From Candidatus Neomarinimicrobiota bacterium (GTDB lineage: Bacteria; Fidelibacterota; UBA8477; JABMPR01): DNA of 64,000 bases. The position numbers and the translations under genes were made by a program. The stretch covers positions 1 to 64,000 of the forward strand of contig JADHUM010000010.1 of the NCBI GenBank assembly GCA_016784545.1, read 5' to 3'. The notes beneath the pieces are model-generated. The model worked only from the letters and a program-made list of their open reading frames with translations. It searched no databases and was not told the DNA's origin. Position 1 is the first letter of the stretch; each line of letters begins with the position of its first letter. Shown here piece by piece: positions 8,817-17,651 of the stretch.

Positions 8817-9344
8817 ATGCATCGTAATTCACGACGACGCCCTTATCGCCCATTTGGCTATTATTTTATTACCACCAACGTGTGTGAAGGGTTTGCTGTT
8901 CTTAACAGACTTGACTATGGACACCTTCTGGAGCATGTCTTGTATTTTTCCGCTCGAATCCACTCGAGCACAATCATTGCGTATAAAATCAATCCTGATC
9001 ATGTCCACTTGATTGTCCAGATTGGCAAGAAGGGGACAATCTCGGATTTTATGGGATCGTGGAAACGGCAATTTTCCAGGCAGGTAAATCAACTCCTGTT
9101 CCAAGAGGCCCTGAGTAATACAGTATATCCGGGTAACGATGTACCACCAGGCGACGATTCGAATCGTCGCCTGGTGACAACCAACAATTTCCGTTGGCAA
9201 AAATCATATCACTCCCACCTGATCACAAGTCACCGGGATTTTGAGAATCACATCAATTATATCCTCAAACAGCAAAAACATCACGGTTTGGAGGACAATA
9301 AATATTGTTTTGTTGATCATGGACATGTTTTCAAATTTAAATGA
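8817..9344 (+). CDS. REP-associated tyrosine transposase (RAYT, Y1/HUH family)
   Basis: Single-domain HUH transposase of 175 residues related to IS200/IS605 TnpA. RAYT enzymes nick and mobilise short palindromic REP elements rather than whole insertion sequences. The HUH motif is HVH at residues 62-64 (INPDHVHLIVQ), and the catalytic tyrosine is probably Tyr148 in INYILKQQKHHG. Residues 97-125 are an unusual low-conservation insert between the HUH sheet and the usual WQxSYxxHLI segment. Codons 110-120 of that insert are a perfect 32-bp palindrome of the REP type. No flanking inverted repeats of a classical IS were found, but a large structured repeat follows at 9377-9441. The start ATG 8817 has only a weak Shine-Dalgarno. 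Activity is plausible because both motifs are intact. Confidence 0.85.
   Translation: MHRNSRRRPYRPFGYYFITTNVCEGFAVLNRLDYGHLLEHVLYFSARIHSSTIIAYKINPDHVHLIVQIGKKGTISDFMGSWKRQFSRQVNQLLFQEALSNTVYPGNDVPPGDDSNRRLVTTNNFRWQKSYHSHLITSHRDFENHINYILKQQKHHGLEDNKYCFVDHGHVFKFK
9145..9176. repeat. REP-like 32-bp perfect palindrome inside the RAYT gene
   Basis: CACCAGGCGACGATTC is followed directly by its exact reverse complement, giving 16+16 bases with no spacer. It lies wholly inside the transposase frame and encodes PPGDDSNRRLV. A second palindrome of the same length, the same outer CAC...GTG and the same GCG...ATTCGAAT core lies at 20889-20920, which supports a mobile REP family served by this transposase. 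Confidence 0.85.
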
Positions 9345-9376
9345 TTCATGGTGGGATTTGGGTATGGGGTAATCAA

Positions 9377-9441
9377 GGCCAGGATTCGAAACGCAGTAAG
9401 GCGAGGGAGTGTAACGACGCTCAGCCAATCCTGGCCCTGAG
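9377..9441. repeat. Structured element downstream of the RAYT gene
   Basis: GGCCAGGATT (9377-9386) pairs perfectly with AATCCTGGCC (9427-9436) around 40 bases. A competing hairpin CTCAG (9420-9424)/CTGAG (9437-9441) shares the right arm. The left arm runs into GGATTCGAA, recalling the REP core. It may be a transposase recognition structure or a degenerate REP. The structure is seen; the role is inference. Confidence 0.5.
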
Positions 9442-9453
9442 GATAAAAAAACA

Positions 9454-9480
9454 TTTTGTTCACCCAGGGTGAACAAAAAA
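9454..9480. terminator. Bidirectional terminator between RAYT gene and sodB
   Basis: TTTTGTTCACC (9454-9464) and GGTGAACAAAA (9468-9478) form an 11-bp stem with a three-base loop. T and A runs on both sides allow termination in both directions for the convergent RAYT and superoxide dismutase genes. Confidence 0.8.
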
Positions 9481-9523
9481 GGGCCGGCGAACCGACCCCT
9501 TGATCAAACTGTTAAACAGTTAA

Positions 9524-10108
9524 CTATTTGGCAAATTGCTCTGCAACAAAATCCCAGTTGAAAATCTTCCAGATTTCTTCCAGGTATTTTGGACGGGCAT
9601 TGCGATAGTCAACATAGTAGGCATGCTCCCAGACATCCACTGTAAGCAGGGCTGTCTGTCCGCTGGTCATGGGTGTTCCTGCGTTTGATGTTGAAGCGAT
9701 GGCCAGTGAACCATCAGCATTCTTGACCAACCAGGTCCAACCTGATCCAAAATTGGTTGCAGCAGCTTTGGAGAACTCGGCCTTGAAGTTATCAAAGGAA
9801 CCAAAGGCAGCATCCATAGCTGCGCCAAGATCGCCTGAAGGAGCGCCGCCACCATTTGGCGATAAGCAATTCCAGTAAAAAGTGTGATTCCAGACCTGGG
9901 CAGCATTGTTGAAAATACCCCCTGAGGCTTTCATAATAATTTCTTCCAGACTTGAGTTTTCGAACTCAGTTCCAGGAGTCAGATTATTCAGATTTGTGAC
10001 ATAGGCATTGTGGTGCTTGCCATAGTGATAATCCAGGGTCTCTGCTGAGATCACTGGAGCCAAAGCGTCTTGAGCAAATGGTAGGGCTGGTAATTCGTGT
10101 TTCATCAT
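9524..10108 (-). CDS. sodB: Iron superoxide dismutase
   Basis: Fe/Mn-type superoxide dismutase of 194 residues that converts superoxide to hydrogen peroxide and oxygen, cytoplasmic (no signal peptide). Metal ligands are His28 (DYHYGKHH), His in VWNHTFYW, and Asp plus His in DVWEHAYY. The [11 protein letters not shown] segment, with Gln before Trp-Asn-His, and GSGWTWLV point to the iron type rather than manganese. Two adjacent ATG codons (10108 and 10105) follow AAGGAG; the second gives the better spacing, so the first Met may not be used. A good sigma-70-like promoter lies about 50 bases upstream. The gene is single and shares a bidirectional terminator with the RAYT gene. Confidence 0.95.
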   Translation of the reverse strand: MMKHELPALPFAQDALAPVISAETLDYHYGKHHNAYVTNLNNLTPGTEFENSSLEEIIMKASGGIFNNAAQVWNHTFYWNCLSPNGGGAPSGDLGAAMDAAFGSFDNFKAEFSKAAATNFGSGWTWLVKNADGSLAIASTSNAGTPMTSGQTALLTVDVWEHAYYVDYRNARPKYLEEIWKIFNWDFVAEQFAK

Positions 10109-10158
10109 TTATCTCCTTAATTTTAAGGGCTTAACGTTACATATATTGTCATCATTAC

Positions 10159-10186
10159 AGTATAATCGGAGAAACCCCCTTGTAAA
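10159..10186 (-). promoter_or_regulatory. Probable sodB promoter
   Basis: On the minus strand TTTACA (10186-10181) and TATACT (10164-10159) are separated by 16 bases, each matching five of six consensus positions of sigma-70 boxes. Transcription would start near 10152, leaving a leader of about 45 bases. No clear operator was seen around it. Confidence 0.6.
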
Positions 10187-10349
10187 GCGACATCTTCTCA
10201 GAAAAAGTCGCCCTAACTTAGCCAGTGAACCATGTCGCAAGAAGGGAAATTGCAAAGTGGCAGGCAGGTTAACCCTATTCCTAACCACTTAAATTTGTTA
10301 GATATTGTCAGTATCTATCCAGACAATAATTGCTTAATTTTCAGGCCTT

Positions 10350-13300
10350 GTGAACAGCATCAATCGACATCCTCTCATTCTGATTTTAGTTTCGCTTGTC
10401 CTGGCGCTAAGCGGGAAGGCTGAAGTAGTCTATGAGTCAGGAGATCTCATGGAATTTATTGGCGGGATATCTCCAGGGACGGCTTACGACAATTATGTCA
10501 GCCACGTCTCAGAAGGCATCGCTGATGAGGGATACAATGATTACGGCCCAGACTGGGTGGATGTTCAAAACAATGGTTTTGGCAACTATCGCATAATCCC
10601 GGATTTTACTTATACGCTGGTACACTGGCGCAACATCTTTACCGCCCTCTTGCGCAATGATGTGGACCTGGCAGACCAGATGCTCAGCGATTCCCTGGGA
10701 ACCTTTCATTATGATCTGGTTCAATTTGAAGATGTGGTGTACAACCGTACCTTTTATCTCATCCGCGAACGTCTCGATATGTCTTATGAGGACAGAAACC
10801 TACTGGAGGTCCCCGGGGACGATGTTTTTGGAAGTTTTACCAACGGCTGGGGCTTGTTTATTATTAGTCCCGATGCTGGCAGACAGCATGTGATCGTGGA
10901 AGTGCCCCATCCCTGTGATGATTTCATTTCTCCCTATCTGGGAACGGAAATGTTTCTTCAGGCCGATGCCTTCGCCATGGCGATATCAGGTGCTGGAAGG
11001 GAGGTGAAATGGACAGAATCTGGGGGCTATAACAACAACAAATCACTTTCAGATCCCTCTCGGAATGGCAACACTGTTTTTCAGGTTTTCCATGAAGTAC
11101 TTTGTGATTCATTAATACAGTTGGGTCCACACTCGCCCCTGGTACTTCATACACACAGTTTTGATGACAATAACGCACATGCAGATTTCCAGAGTATTGT
11201 GCTTTCTGGTGGCTGGGATGCTGCCAACGCCAATAAACCTATCAGGGATATATCTGATGATAATCTTGATCTGGTAAATTTTACACAGGAATACCCCGTT
11301 GAGGCAGCGCAGTTTGGTGATCATGGTGCTGAGCGGGTCGATGAATACTATCGAGTTCATTACAGCGGCAATTTCCTCTATCATGGTGCCAGCGATGATA
11401 TAGAGGTACCACACACCGAAACCTTATTGGGTCCCAATACCGGTGTTCAGATGAACTATCTCAGACAGTTTTTCAATAATAATGAGGTGTATGAGCCCTG
11501 GGTACAGATTGAGTTTTTCGAGAAACCCATGCTTTTCCAGGATATGGATACGCCCCTCACGGAGCTGTATGCAGGAGAATACCCCAGTTCCTACCAGAAT
11601 TACTCTATCCTGCTTGAGTACTACCAGCCCTTTATTGATGCGTTGGAAGCCTATCTGACCAATTGGATGGATGTAGCTGATGAAACACCCCCTCCAGCCA
11701 TTCCCAACTGGCGGACAGAGTTCGATGGCCAAACCTATGTCAGCCTCAGGTGGGATCCCGTTTATGATACCAACCATAAAACCTATCGTATCATTTATGG
11801 TTTAGACAGCCTCACGTCTGAATCGCAATTCATGGATGCTTCAACTTCAATTCAATTTGCAGATCCCAATTTGAATCATGTCATGATGGAAAATCTTGAC
11901 CCTGCCGGAGACTATGTCTTTAAAATCGAAGCCGAGGACCATTTTGGCAATTTCTCTCCAACAAGCAATACCATAAATGACAATATTCCAGGTCACGACC
12001 CCATCACCATCCTTGAAAATTTTGACTCTGGGATTATCAACCTGCAATCCTATGCAGACGAGGACCGACATCCTCTATCGTGGGTTTTGGACAATGGCAG
12101 AACCTTTATGAATTCGGAATACTCACTGGAAATCTGGGGCAACACCTGGAAATCTCAAAGTATCAATCCTCATCCTGTGGTTGATGGTTCGGTTTTTCAG
12201 GTGGCAGCTTATGTGGAATCCAGAGGAGAAATCCAGGGGGTTGGATTCCAGGATTCTCTCAACACACTATACTATGCTTTTGATGGAAGCGAACAGCTGG
12301 ACATCGAGGAGTGGGTCACCGTGTATCAGGGATATTTTCCAGATGATACCTGGAACCTGTTTCGTTTACCTCTAGGGGATGATTGGTTCGCGCGCTTTGA
12401 TTATTATCCCAACCTGACAAATATAATCTACATCAATGACCGTGATACAGATGATTCAGGTCGCATTTTTTTTGACGAGCTTTTTGACATCACCAACGCT
12501 ATTGCTTTTGCACCTGAAGTAGAGATTCAACATTCCCAGAGTCCACACTACAGAAACAGCACAAATCAGCGCAGTGTGGATGTCACATTCATGGCTGAAG
12601 TCAATGACCCAGATAGCGAAAACCACAGCTATTTCTGGAGTTTTGGCGATGGAGAAACCAGTTACGACCCAAATCCCGCCCATACCTATCTGGTGGAAGA
12701 TGACCACGATTACACCGTCCTTTTACAAGTCACAGACGAATCAGGTACCATGGGACAGGCCAGGGCTGAGATTGTCGTAGATCAAGGGAATGAGAGTAGT
12801 TTCCCGCTGAAATTGAATTTTGTTGGTGATATCATGATCGCCAGGAGATATGAAGATAGTGGTGGTATCCTGGAAACTCAGGGGATCAGTGGCATATTCG
12901 AGCCCACTTTCGGGCTCCTGGGAGATGCCGCCGATTTAACCATAGCTAATCTTGAATGTGTCATGACCTTGGATGGCGAGGAACATCCCACCAAATCTGT
13001 GACCTATAAAGGGCGTCCTGAATATGTCTCCGCTCTGGCCGATGCAGGGATTGATGTTGTTTCACTGGCCAATAACCACACCCTGGACTATGGATTGGTC
13101 GGGTTGCAGACCACCCAGCAAGCACTGGAAGCGAACAATATTTTATACTCAGGTTCAGGAGAAGATAGTGATGAGGCCTATGAACCCATTTTTACGAACA
13201 ATCTAGGCGTATCCATTGCCTGGCTGGCCAATTGTGACCGCACCGGTCAATACAATAATTTTCAGCCCTATCTGAATGCCGGATACAACAAACCAGGCTT

Positions 13301-15107
13301 TGCTTATCTCACCCCGCACTACCTGTTACAACAAATCAGCGCGGTTCGGGATGTGGCGGATCTGGTTGTCATGGAGATGCATGCAGGTAGTGAGTATTCC
13401 TCCTCTCCAGGAGCCGGCTACGATGGCTATTTCGGTTCTGATATCGCAGCTGAAGACTGGATCGCTCCACGAGAACTAAACCAAAACATGAATTTGGAAG
13501 CAGATAGCGATGAGGATGAAAATTATTCACCCCTCCTGGATGTTCCCCATATGTGGGATCGTGAAATTCGGCATTTGGCCATTGATGGCGGTGTCGATCT
13601 GGTCGTTGTCCATCATCCCCATATCATTCAGGGTTTTGAGGCTTACAACGGCAAGCTGATAGCTCATTCCCTGGGAAATTTTATCTTTGATCTAAACTAC
13701 CATGAAACCTTCCCCTCAGTCATTCTCAACGCTGAAGTGAATGCCAGTGGTTTTGCCGCTTATTCAGCCACACCAGTTTATCTGGATGACTATATCCCCG
13801 TTCCAGCCACAGGTGCTCTGGGTACTCACCTGTTAAACTACCTTGCCAGCAAGTCCAAAGACCTGGATACTTATCTTTTTGTTGATCAGGAAAATGTGAG
13901 TGCTTCCATCTGGCTTGACACCCTTTCCATGCCCCGAACATCCATTTATAACCGTCGTTCTTTTGATCTTCATCTTATTGGAACGACCTGGATGTCAGAT
14001 CCCCTGGAAATACACGAGAGGGGGAGTCTCTCCTCTCTGGAATCACCTCCAGGAACAGGCTGGGAATATCGTCTGGGTCGTGAACTCCTCTGGTATGGCA
14101 ACATGGAAGACGAGGGCGCCAGTGAATGGAATACAAACAGCAGTGATGAGTGGTTTGATCTAACAGAAGCACATTCCGGGGAACGTTCTATTGGTCAGCA
14201 CCGCACAGCCAGTTCCGGGGATAATGTGATCACAAATCTTGAAAACCGCATTCGCCTTGATGCCACAAAAAAGCATCATATTTCTGCCTGGCTCAAGACC
14301 CAAAACGCCGGGAACGTTAAAATACAGGTGAGATATTATGCGGGTCGTACCACCTCCACCATCCTGGCTACCCATGATATGAATTCTGGTGTAAACGGTA
14401 CGACGGAGTGGACCTATTTCCACCAGGAAACCATGCCCCCCTCCAATGCCACCTACTTTGATATTCGGTTGAACACTGATACACCATCAGCAGGTGATAG
14501 CTATGGCTGGTTTGACGATGTTCGTTTTATTGAATGGACTGATTGGCGAGATGCTCCAGAAGCAGACATCAAATCACCCAATGATTATTATTTTGTTCAA
14601 TTAAAAAATGGAATTATCGCCAATAACATTTCCTTTGAATTTGTAGAAACTGTCTATACTGACCCCGAAGCGATGGTCCCTGACTTTGAGACCGATGTGA
14701 CTATTGGACTCATCGATACAGAAATTCACTTTACTGACCTTTCAACAGGCCCAGTGGGATGGTGGGAGTGGGACTTTGGTGATGGCAATCAAAGTATTGA
14801 ACAGCATCCCACTCATATTTATAGTGAGCCCGGTATTTATGGCGTCAGCTTATCTATTATGAATCACACCGGGACACTTCTAACTGAAATACAGCCAGAT
14901 TTAATGCGGATCTTTTCTCAGTATTTTCCTGGAGATCTTAATTTTGATGGTCAAAATTCAATCAGTGATATCGTGATCCTCGTGAATATCATCATTGGTG
15001 AAATCATTCCCAACGAAGCCCAATACGAAACTGCCAATGTGAATGGAGATGCCCATATCAATGTTCAAGATCTGATTTCACTCATTAATCTCATTCTTGA
15101 TAACTAA
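10350..15107 (+). CDS. Giant secreted multidomain protein with CapA-like phosphatase fold, PKD and dockerin-like repeats
   Basis: Exported protein of 1585 residues starting at GTG 10350, with a signal peptide (about 1-24). Residues 30-440 are a domain I do not recognise; VIVEVPHPCDDF and LVLHTHSFDD recall zinc amidohydrolases of the N-formylglutamate type, at low confidence. Then come fibronectin III (about 445-547), a beta-sandwich (551-715) and PKD (721-810, YFWSFGDGETS). A CapA/PgsA calcineurin-like domain follows (822-1150: NFVGDIMIARR, IANLECVMT, SLANNHTLDYG, VVHHPHIIQGFE, HSLGNFIFD). The last domains are a carbohydrate-binding-like sandwich (1245-1397), PKD 2 (1442-1513) and two dockerin-like EF-hand repeats (1525-1585: DLNFDGQNSISDI, NVNGDAHINVQDL). 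CapA-type domains occur in poly-gamma-glutamate capsule systems. The dockerin pair stands where a type IX domain sits in the other exoproteins. The substrate is unknown. Confidence 0.8.
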   Translation: MNSINRHPLILILVSLVLALSGKAEVVYESGDLMEFIGGISPGTAYDNYVSHVSEGIADEGYNDYGPDWVDVQNNGFGNYRIIPDFTYTLVHWRNIFTALLRNDVDLADQMLSDSLGTFHYDLVQFEDVVYNRTFYLIRERLDMSYEDRNLLEVPGDDVFGSFTNGWGLFIISPDAGRQHVIVEVPHPCDDFISPYLGTEMFLQADAFAMAISGAGREVKWTESGGYNNNKSLSDPSRNGNTVFQVFHEVLCDSLIQLGPHSPLVLHTHSFDDNNAHADFQSIVLSGGWDAANANKPIRDISDDNLDLVNFTQEYPVEAAQFGDHGAERVDEYYRVHYSGNFLYHGASDDIEVPHTETLLGPNTGVQMNYLRQFFNNNEVYEPWVQIEFFEKPMLFQDMDTPLTELYAGEYPSSYQNYSILLEYYQPFIDALEAYLTNWMDVADETPPPAIPNWRTEFDGQTYVSLRWDPVYDTNHKTYRIIYGLDSLTSESQFMDASTSIQFADPNLNHVMMENLDPAGDYVFKIEAEDHFGNFSPTSNTINDNIPGHDPITILENFDSGIINLQSYADEDRHPLSWVLDNGRTFMNSEYSLEIWGNTWKSQSINPHPVVDGSVFQVAAYVESRGEIQGVGFQDSLNTLYYAFDGSEQLDIEEWVTVYQGYFPDDTWNLFRLPLGDDWFARFDYYPNLTNIIYINDRDTDDSGRIFFDELFDITNAIAFAPEVEIQHSQSPHYRNSTNQRSVDVTFMAEVNDPDSENHSYFWSFGDGETSYDPNPAHTYLVEDDHDYTVLLQVTDESGTMGQARAEIVVDQGNESSFPLKLNFVGDIMIARRYEDSGGILETQGISGIFEPTFGLLGDAADLTIANLECVMTLDGEEHPTKSVTYKGRPEYVSALADAGIDVVSLANNHTLDYGLVGLQTTQQALEANNILYSGSGEDSDEAYEPIFTNNLGVSIAWLANCDRTGQYNNFQPYLNAGYNKPGFAYLTPHYLLQQISAVRDVADLVVMEMHAGSEYSSSPGAGYDGYFGSDIAAEDWIAPRELNQNMNLEADSDEDENYSPLLDVPHMWDREIRHLAIDGGVDLVVVHHPHIIQGFEAYNGKLIAHSLGNFIFDLNYHETFPSVILNAEVNASGFAAYSATPVYLDDYIPVPATGALGTHLLNYLASKSKDLDTYLFVDQENVSASIWLDTLSMPRTSIYNRRSFDLHLIGTTWMSDPLEIHERGSLSSLESPPGTGWEYRLGRELLWYGNMEDEGASEWNTNSSDEWFDLTEAHSGERSIGQHRTASSGDNVITNLENRIRLDATKKHHISAWLKTQNAGNVKIQVRYYAGRTTSTILATHDMNSGVNGTTEWTYFHQETMPPSNATYFDIRLNTDTPSAGDSYGWFDDVRFIEWTDWRDAPEADIKSPNDYYFVQLKNGIIANNISFEFVETVYTDPEAMVPDFETDVTIGLIDTEIHFTDLSTGPVGWWEWDFGDGNQSIEQHPTHIYSEPGIYGVSLSIMNHTGTLLTEIQPDLMRIFSQYFPGDLNFDGQNSISDIVILVNIIIGEIIPNEAQYETANVNGDAHINVQDLISLINLILDN

Positions 15108-15182
15108 AAAAATCTTGATAAAAACGGATGATTCCGCTTATTTTATGGTTAACAATTAACCCTCCAAAACTATTTTCATCTT

Positions 15183-16040
15183 ATGACCAATTGGCGTGTA
15201 CTAGATATTATCAAGACAAGTACTGAATTCCTGGAAAAGAGGGGTGTCCCTGACGCTCGTCTTGATGCAGAAATCCTCCTGGGAAAAGTCCTGAACAAAA
15301 ATCGCCTGGAGCTATATCTCTTCTTTGATCGACCCATGGGTAAGGACGAGATGGATCTTTACCGCGAACATGTCAGGCGCAGGGGAACCAGAGAGCCGCT
15401 GCAGCATATCGTGGGTGAAACCGGTTTTATGAATCTCATCCTCAAAACCACACCAGCAGCATTAATTCCTCGTCCAGAGACAGAGATTTTGGTTGAGAAG
15501 ACCCTTGCGTTAAACGTCAAGCCTGAAGCCCGTATTCTGGATATTGGTACAGGCTCTGGATGTATTGCCATCGCATTGGCACAGTCTCTTGAGAACGCAA
15601 AAGTTCTGGGTATCGATATTTCAAAGGATGCTCTGGCTTTAGCCAAAGAAAATGCCACGTTGAACCAAACTCAGGTGGTTTTTCAGGAAGTTGATATCCT
15701 CCAAGCCCTTCCTCGTATGGATGGACGGTTTGACATAGTTGTCTCCAACCCACCCTATATCGCACCTGATGAAAAAGACCAACTGCAAGCTGAAGTAGCA
15801 CAGTTTGATCCTGCAATGGCTCTGTTTGATAAGAGTGATGGCCTCAACTTTTATCATCGCTTTGCTGATATTTTACCCGATTTACTCATCCCGGGCGGCC
15901 ATTTTCTATTTGAGTTTGGAGGCAGTCCTCAGGAAGCTGCAGTATTAAATATTTTTATGGAGAAGGGGTTCCATGACCTGGAAATCATTCAGGACTACAA
16001 CGGAGACCCCCGAATCATTACGGGCAAATACATCCCGTGA
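15183..16040 (+). CDS. prmC: Peptide chain release factor N5-glutamine methyltransferase
   Basis: SAM-dependent methyltransferase (HemK/PrmC) of 285 residues that methylates the glutamine of the GGQ motif of release factors 1 and 2, tuning translation termination. It has an N-terminal helical release-factor-binding domain (1-85). The Rossmann domain holds motif I DIGTGSGCIAIAL (120-132), GIDIS (143-147) and the diagnostic NPPY at 189-192. Length is typical. The usual partner prfA is not adjacent. Downstream genes follow closely (20 bases, then overlaps), so prmC probably heads a four-gene plus-strand run to 17630. No clear Shine-Dalgarno precedes the ATG. Confidence 0.93.
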   Translation: MTNWRVLDIIKTSTEFLEKRGVPDARLDAEILLGKVLNKNRLELYLFFDRPMGKDEMDLYREHVRRRGTREPLQHIVGETGFMNLILKTTPAALIPRPETEILVEKTLALNVKPEARILDIGTGSGCIAIALAQSLENAKVLGIDISKDALALAKENATLNQTQVVFQEVDILQALPRMDGRFDIVVSNPPYIAPDEKDQLQAEVAQFDPAMALFDKSDGLNFYHRFADILPDLLIPGGHFLFEFGGSPQEAAVLNIFMEKGFHDLEIIQDYNGDPRIITGKYIP

Positions 16041-16060
16041 TTTGTTAAAAGGAATTGAAA

Positions 16061-16399
16061 TTGAAATCTCGAATTATTGCCTATGTTTTTATGATCATTT
16101 TGCTAGCGGCTCATTTTTCTCGTGGGGAAAACGACATCCTGGCCGGTTTCACGCTACTCATTCCCTTCCTCTTCCTGGTTAAACGAAACTGGGTCATTAT
16201 CAGTCTTGAGCTTTTCGCCTATCTTGCTGCTGTGGTCTGGTTGTATAGCGCCTATGCGTATATCCAGATTCGAATCGCAACAGGTGATGACTGGATCAGG
16301 CTTTTAGCCATCATGAGTGGCGTGGCTCTCTACACTGCCTGGGTCGGCTTTTTTCTACGATCACCTAGAATCAAAGAAGTCTATGGAATGAAGGAATGA
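16061..16399 (+). CDS. Small integral membrane protein, unknown function
   Basis: Predicted inner-membrane protein of 112 residues with four hydrophobic helices (about 5-18, 26-40, 42-66 and 78-98) and a short basic tail. I do not recognise the family. The frame opens at TTG 16055, but AAAAGGA at 16047-16053 places the ribosome on TTG 16061, giving MKSRIIAYVF. It follows prmC by 20 bases and overlaps the next gene by 4, so it is probably co-transcribed with both. The function is unknown; the position between prmC and a flavoprotein does not suggest one. Confidence 0.6.
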   Translation: MKSRIIAYVFMIILLAAHFSRGENDILAGFTLLIPFLFLVKRNWVIISLELFAYLAAVVWLYSAYAYIQIRIATGDDWIRLLAIMSGVALYTAWVGFFLRSPRIKEVYGMKE

Positions 16400-17388
16400 T
16401 ACCTGCGGGGGACTCTCAGAAGCCATTCAAAACCTTCTGCAATGATCTGAATATAGATCTTCCCATTATCGGGGGAGCCATGTACCCCTGCTCCAATCCG
16501 GAATTGGTGGCAGCCATCTCAGAGGCCGGAGGTATGGGAGTCGTCCAACCTTTGAGCCTGACCTATGTCCATGGCTATGATTTCCGGGAGGGTTTACGCT
16601 ACATTCGCAGTCTCACCACGAAACCAATTGGCCTCAATCTCCTCATAGAAAAAAGCTCTCAGCGTTATCTGGACAGAATTAATAGTTGGCTGGATATTGC
16701 TCTAGAGGAAGGGGTGCCATTCTTTGTCACTGCTCTTGGAAATCCGAAACATTACGCAGAGAAGATTCACGCCCATGGTGGGTTGGTTTTTCATAATACT
16801 ACCAATCGAAAATGGGCTGAGAAGGCAATTCTGGGAGATGTAGATGGCCTCATTTGCGTGAATGATCGCGCCGGAGGGCATGCCGGAACCGAGTCAGCAG
16901 CCAGGCTTTATGAAGAATTGGCCGACTGCGGAAAGCCACTAATTTGTGCCGGGGGAATCAGTTCACCTCAAGATGTTGCCAGTATGCTGGATTTAGGTTA
17001 TTCAGGTATCCAGATGGGAACCCGATTTATCGCCAGCAAGGAATGCAGTGCACACCCCGATTATAAAAAAGCCATCTTAGACGCTGATGAAAATCAGATT
17101 GTCCTGACGGATAAACTTTCAGGGGTGCCTGTTTCTGTTATTGAAACGGTCCACATTAAAAAAATGGGGGTGCAAGCAGGACCCTTGGCTCGATGGCTCC
17201 TGCGGGGATCCAAAACAAAAAAATATATGCGCATGTTCTACTCATTACGCTCATTCAGAACCCTCAAAAATGATAGCGGTAAAACTGGGGATTATCATCA
17301 TTTTCTTCAGGCAGGTAAAAGTGTTGGGGGTATTAAAAAGATACAGACAGTCCAGGATATAATGGAGAGTTATCGTCTCGTCCTGTGA
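16396..17388 (+). CDS. Nitronate monooxygenase-like flavoprotein
   Basis: FMN-dependent TIM-barrel enzyme of 330 residues in the nitronate monooxygenase/2-nitropropane dioxygenase family. Visible features are the N-terminal PIIGGAMYPCSNPELVAAIS segment (family PIxxAPM), VNDRAGGHAG with the catalytic-type histidine of the GGHxG motif, and the phosphate-binding ICAGGISSPQDV and GIQMGTRF strands. Members oxidise alkyl nitronates or act as NAD(P)H:quinone or enoyl-ACP reductases, so the substrate is uncertain. Met replaces the usual APM-Ala context, which is common. The ATG overlaps the preceding stop by 4 bases, and its own stop overlaps the GTG of the next gene, indicating translational coupling. 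Confidence 0.82.
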   Translation: MIPAGDSQKPFKTFCNDLNIDLPIIGGAMYPCSNPELVAAISEAGGMGVVQPLSLTYVHGYDFREGLRYIRSLTTKPIGLNLLIEKSSQRYLDRINSWLDIALEEGVPFFVTALGNPKHYAEKIHAHGGLVFHNTTNRKWAEKAILGDVDGLICVNDRAGGHAGTESAARLYEELADCGKPLICAGGISSPQDVASMLDLGYSGIQMGTRFIASKECSAHPDYKKAILDADENQIVLTDKLSGVPVSVIETVHIKKMGVQAGPLARWLLRGSKTKKYMRMFYSLRSFRTLKNDSGKTGDYHHFLQAGKSVGGIKKIQTVQDIMESYRLVL

Positions 17389-17630
17389 CACTCATTAATC
17401 TATACTCCCTTTCTCACTTCTTTATCTGGTTTATAGCCGGCCGCTATATCAAGATGGGTTGGCTACTATTCTTGATCCTCTCTATTGGATGGGAGGGGCT
17501 GGAATTGATTTTACCTTTTGAGTTTGCTGAGGAATGGATAGGCAATAAACTGGCTGATGTTGCAGTCAATGTCATGGGATTCTACCTGGGTAATCGGCTT
17601 AAGACCTATTCTCTAAATCGAGGCAACTAA
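17385..17630 (+). CDS. Small membrane protein, paralogue-like of the gene at 17652
   Basis: An 81-residue protein with two or three hydrophobic helices, starting at a GTG that overlaps the preceding stop (GTGA). I do not recognise the family. Its pattern of HF near the N-terminus, WExxE, ExW, NKLAD and a final GFYLGN resembles the convergent gene at 17652-18086 (HF, WExxE, EFW, NRLxxD, GYYLAK). The two probably share ancestry. The function is unknown; membrane location is inferred from hydrophobicity. Confidence 0.55.
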   Translation: MTLINLYSLSHFFIWFIAGRYIKMGWLLFLILSIGWEGLELILPFEFAEEWIGNKLADVAVNVMGFYLGNRLKTYSLNRGN

Positions 17631-17651
17631 AGGCTCCCTGTCAGAAGCGTA

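Noticed and set aside
10232-10423. Short open frame before the giant exoprotein gene
   Set aside because: It overlaps the signal-peptide coding region of the real gene in another frame and has no domain or coding character.
14924-15107. Cellulosome component
   Set aside because: Dockerin-like repeats are present, but there are no cohesin or glycoside hydrolase genes in the window; a sorting or attachment role is as likely.
16267-16276. GATTCGAATC as a further REP copy
   Set aside because: It is a 10-base chance palindrome within a coding region; the flanks do not match the 32-bp element.
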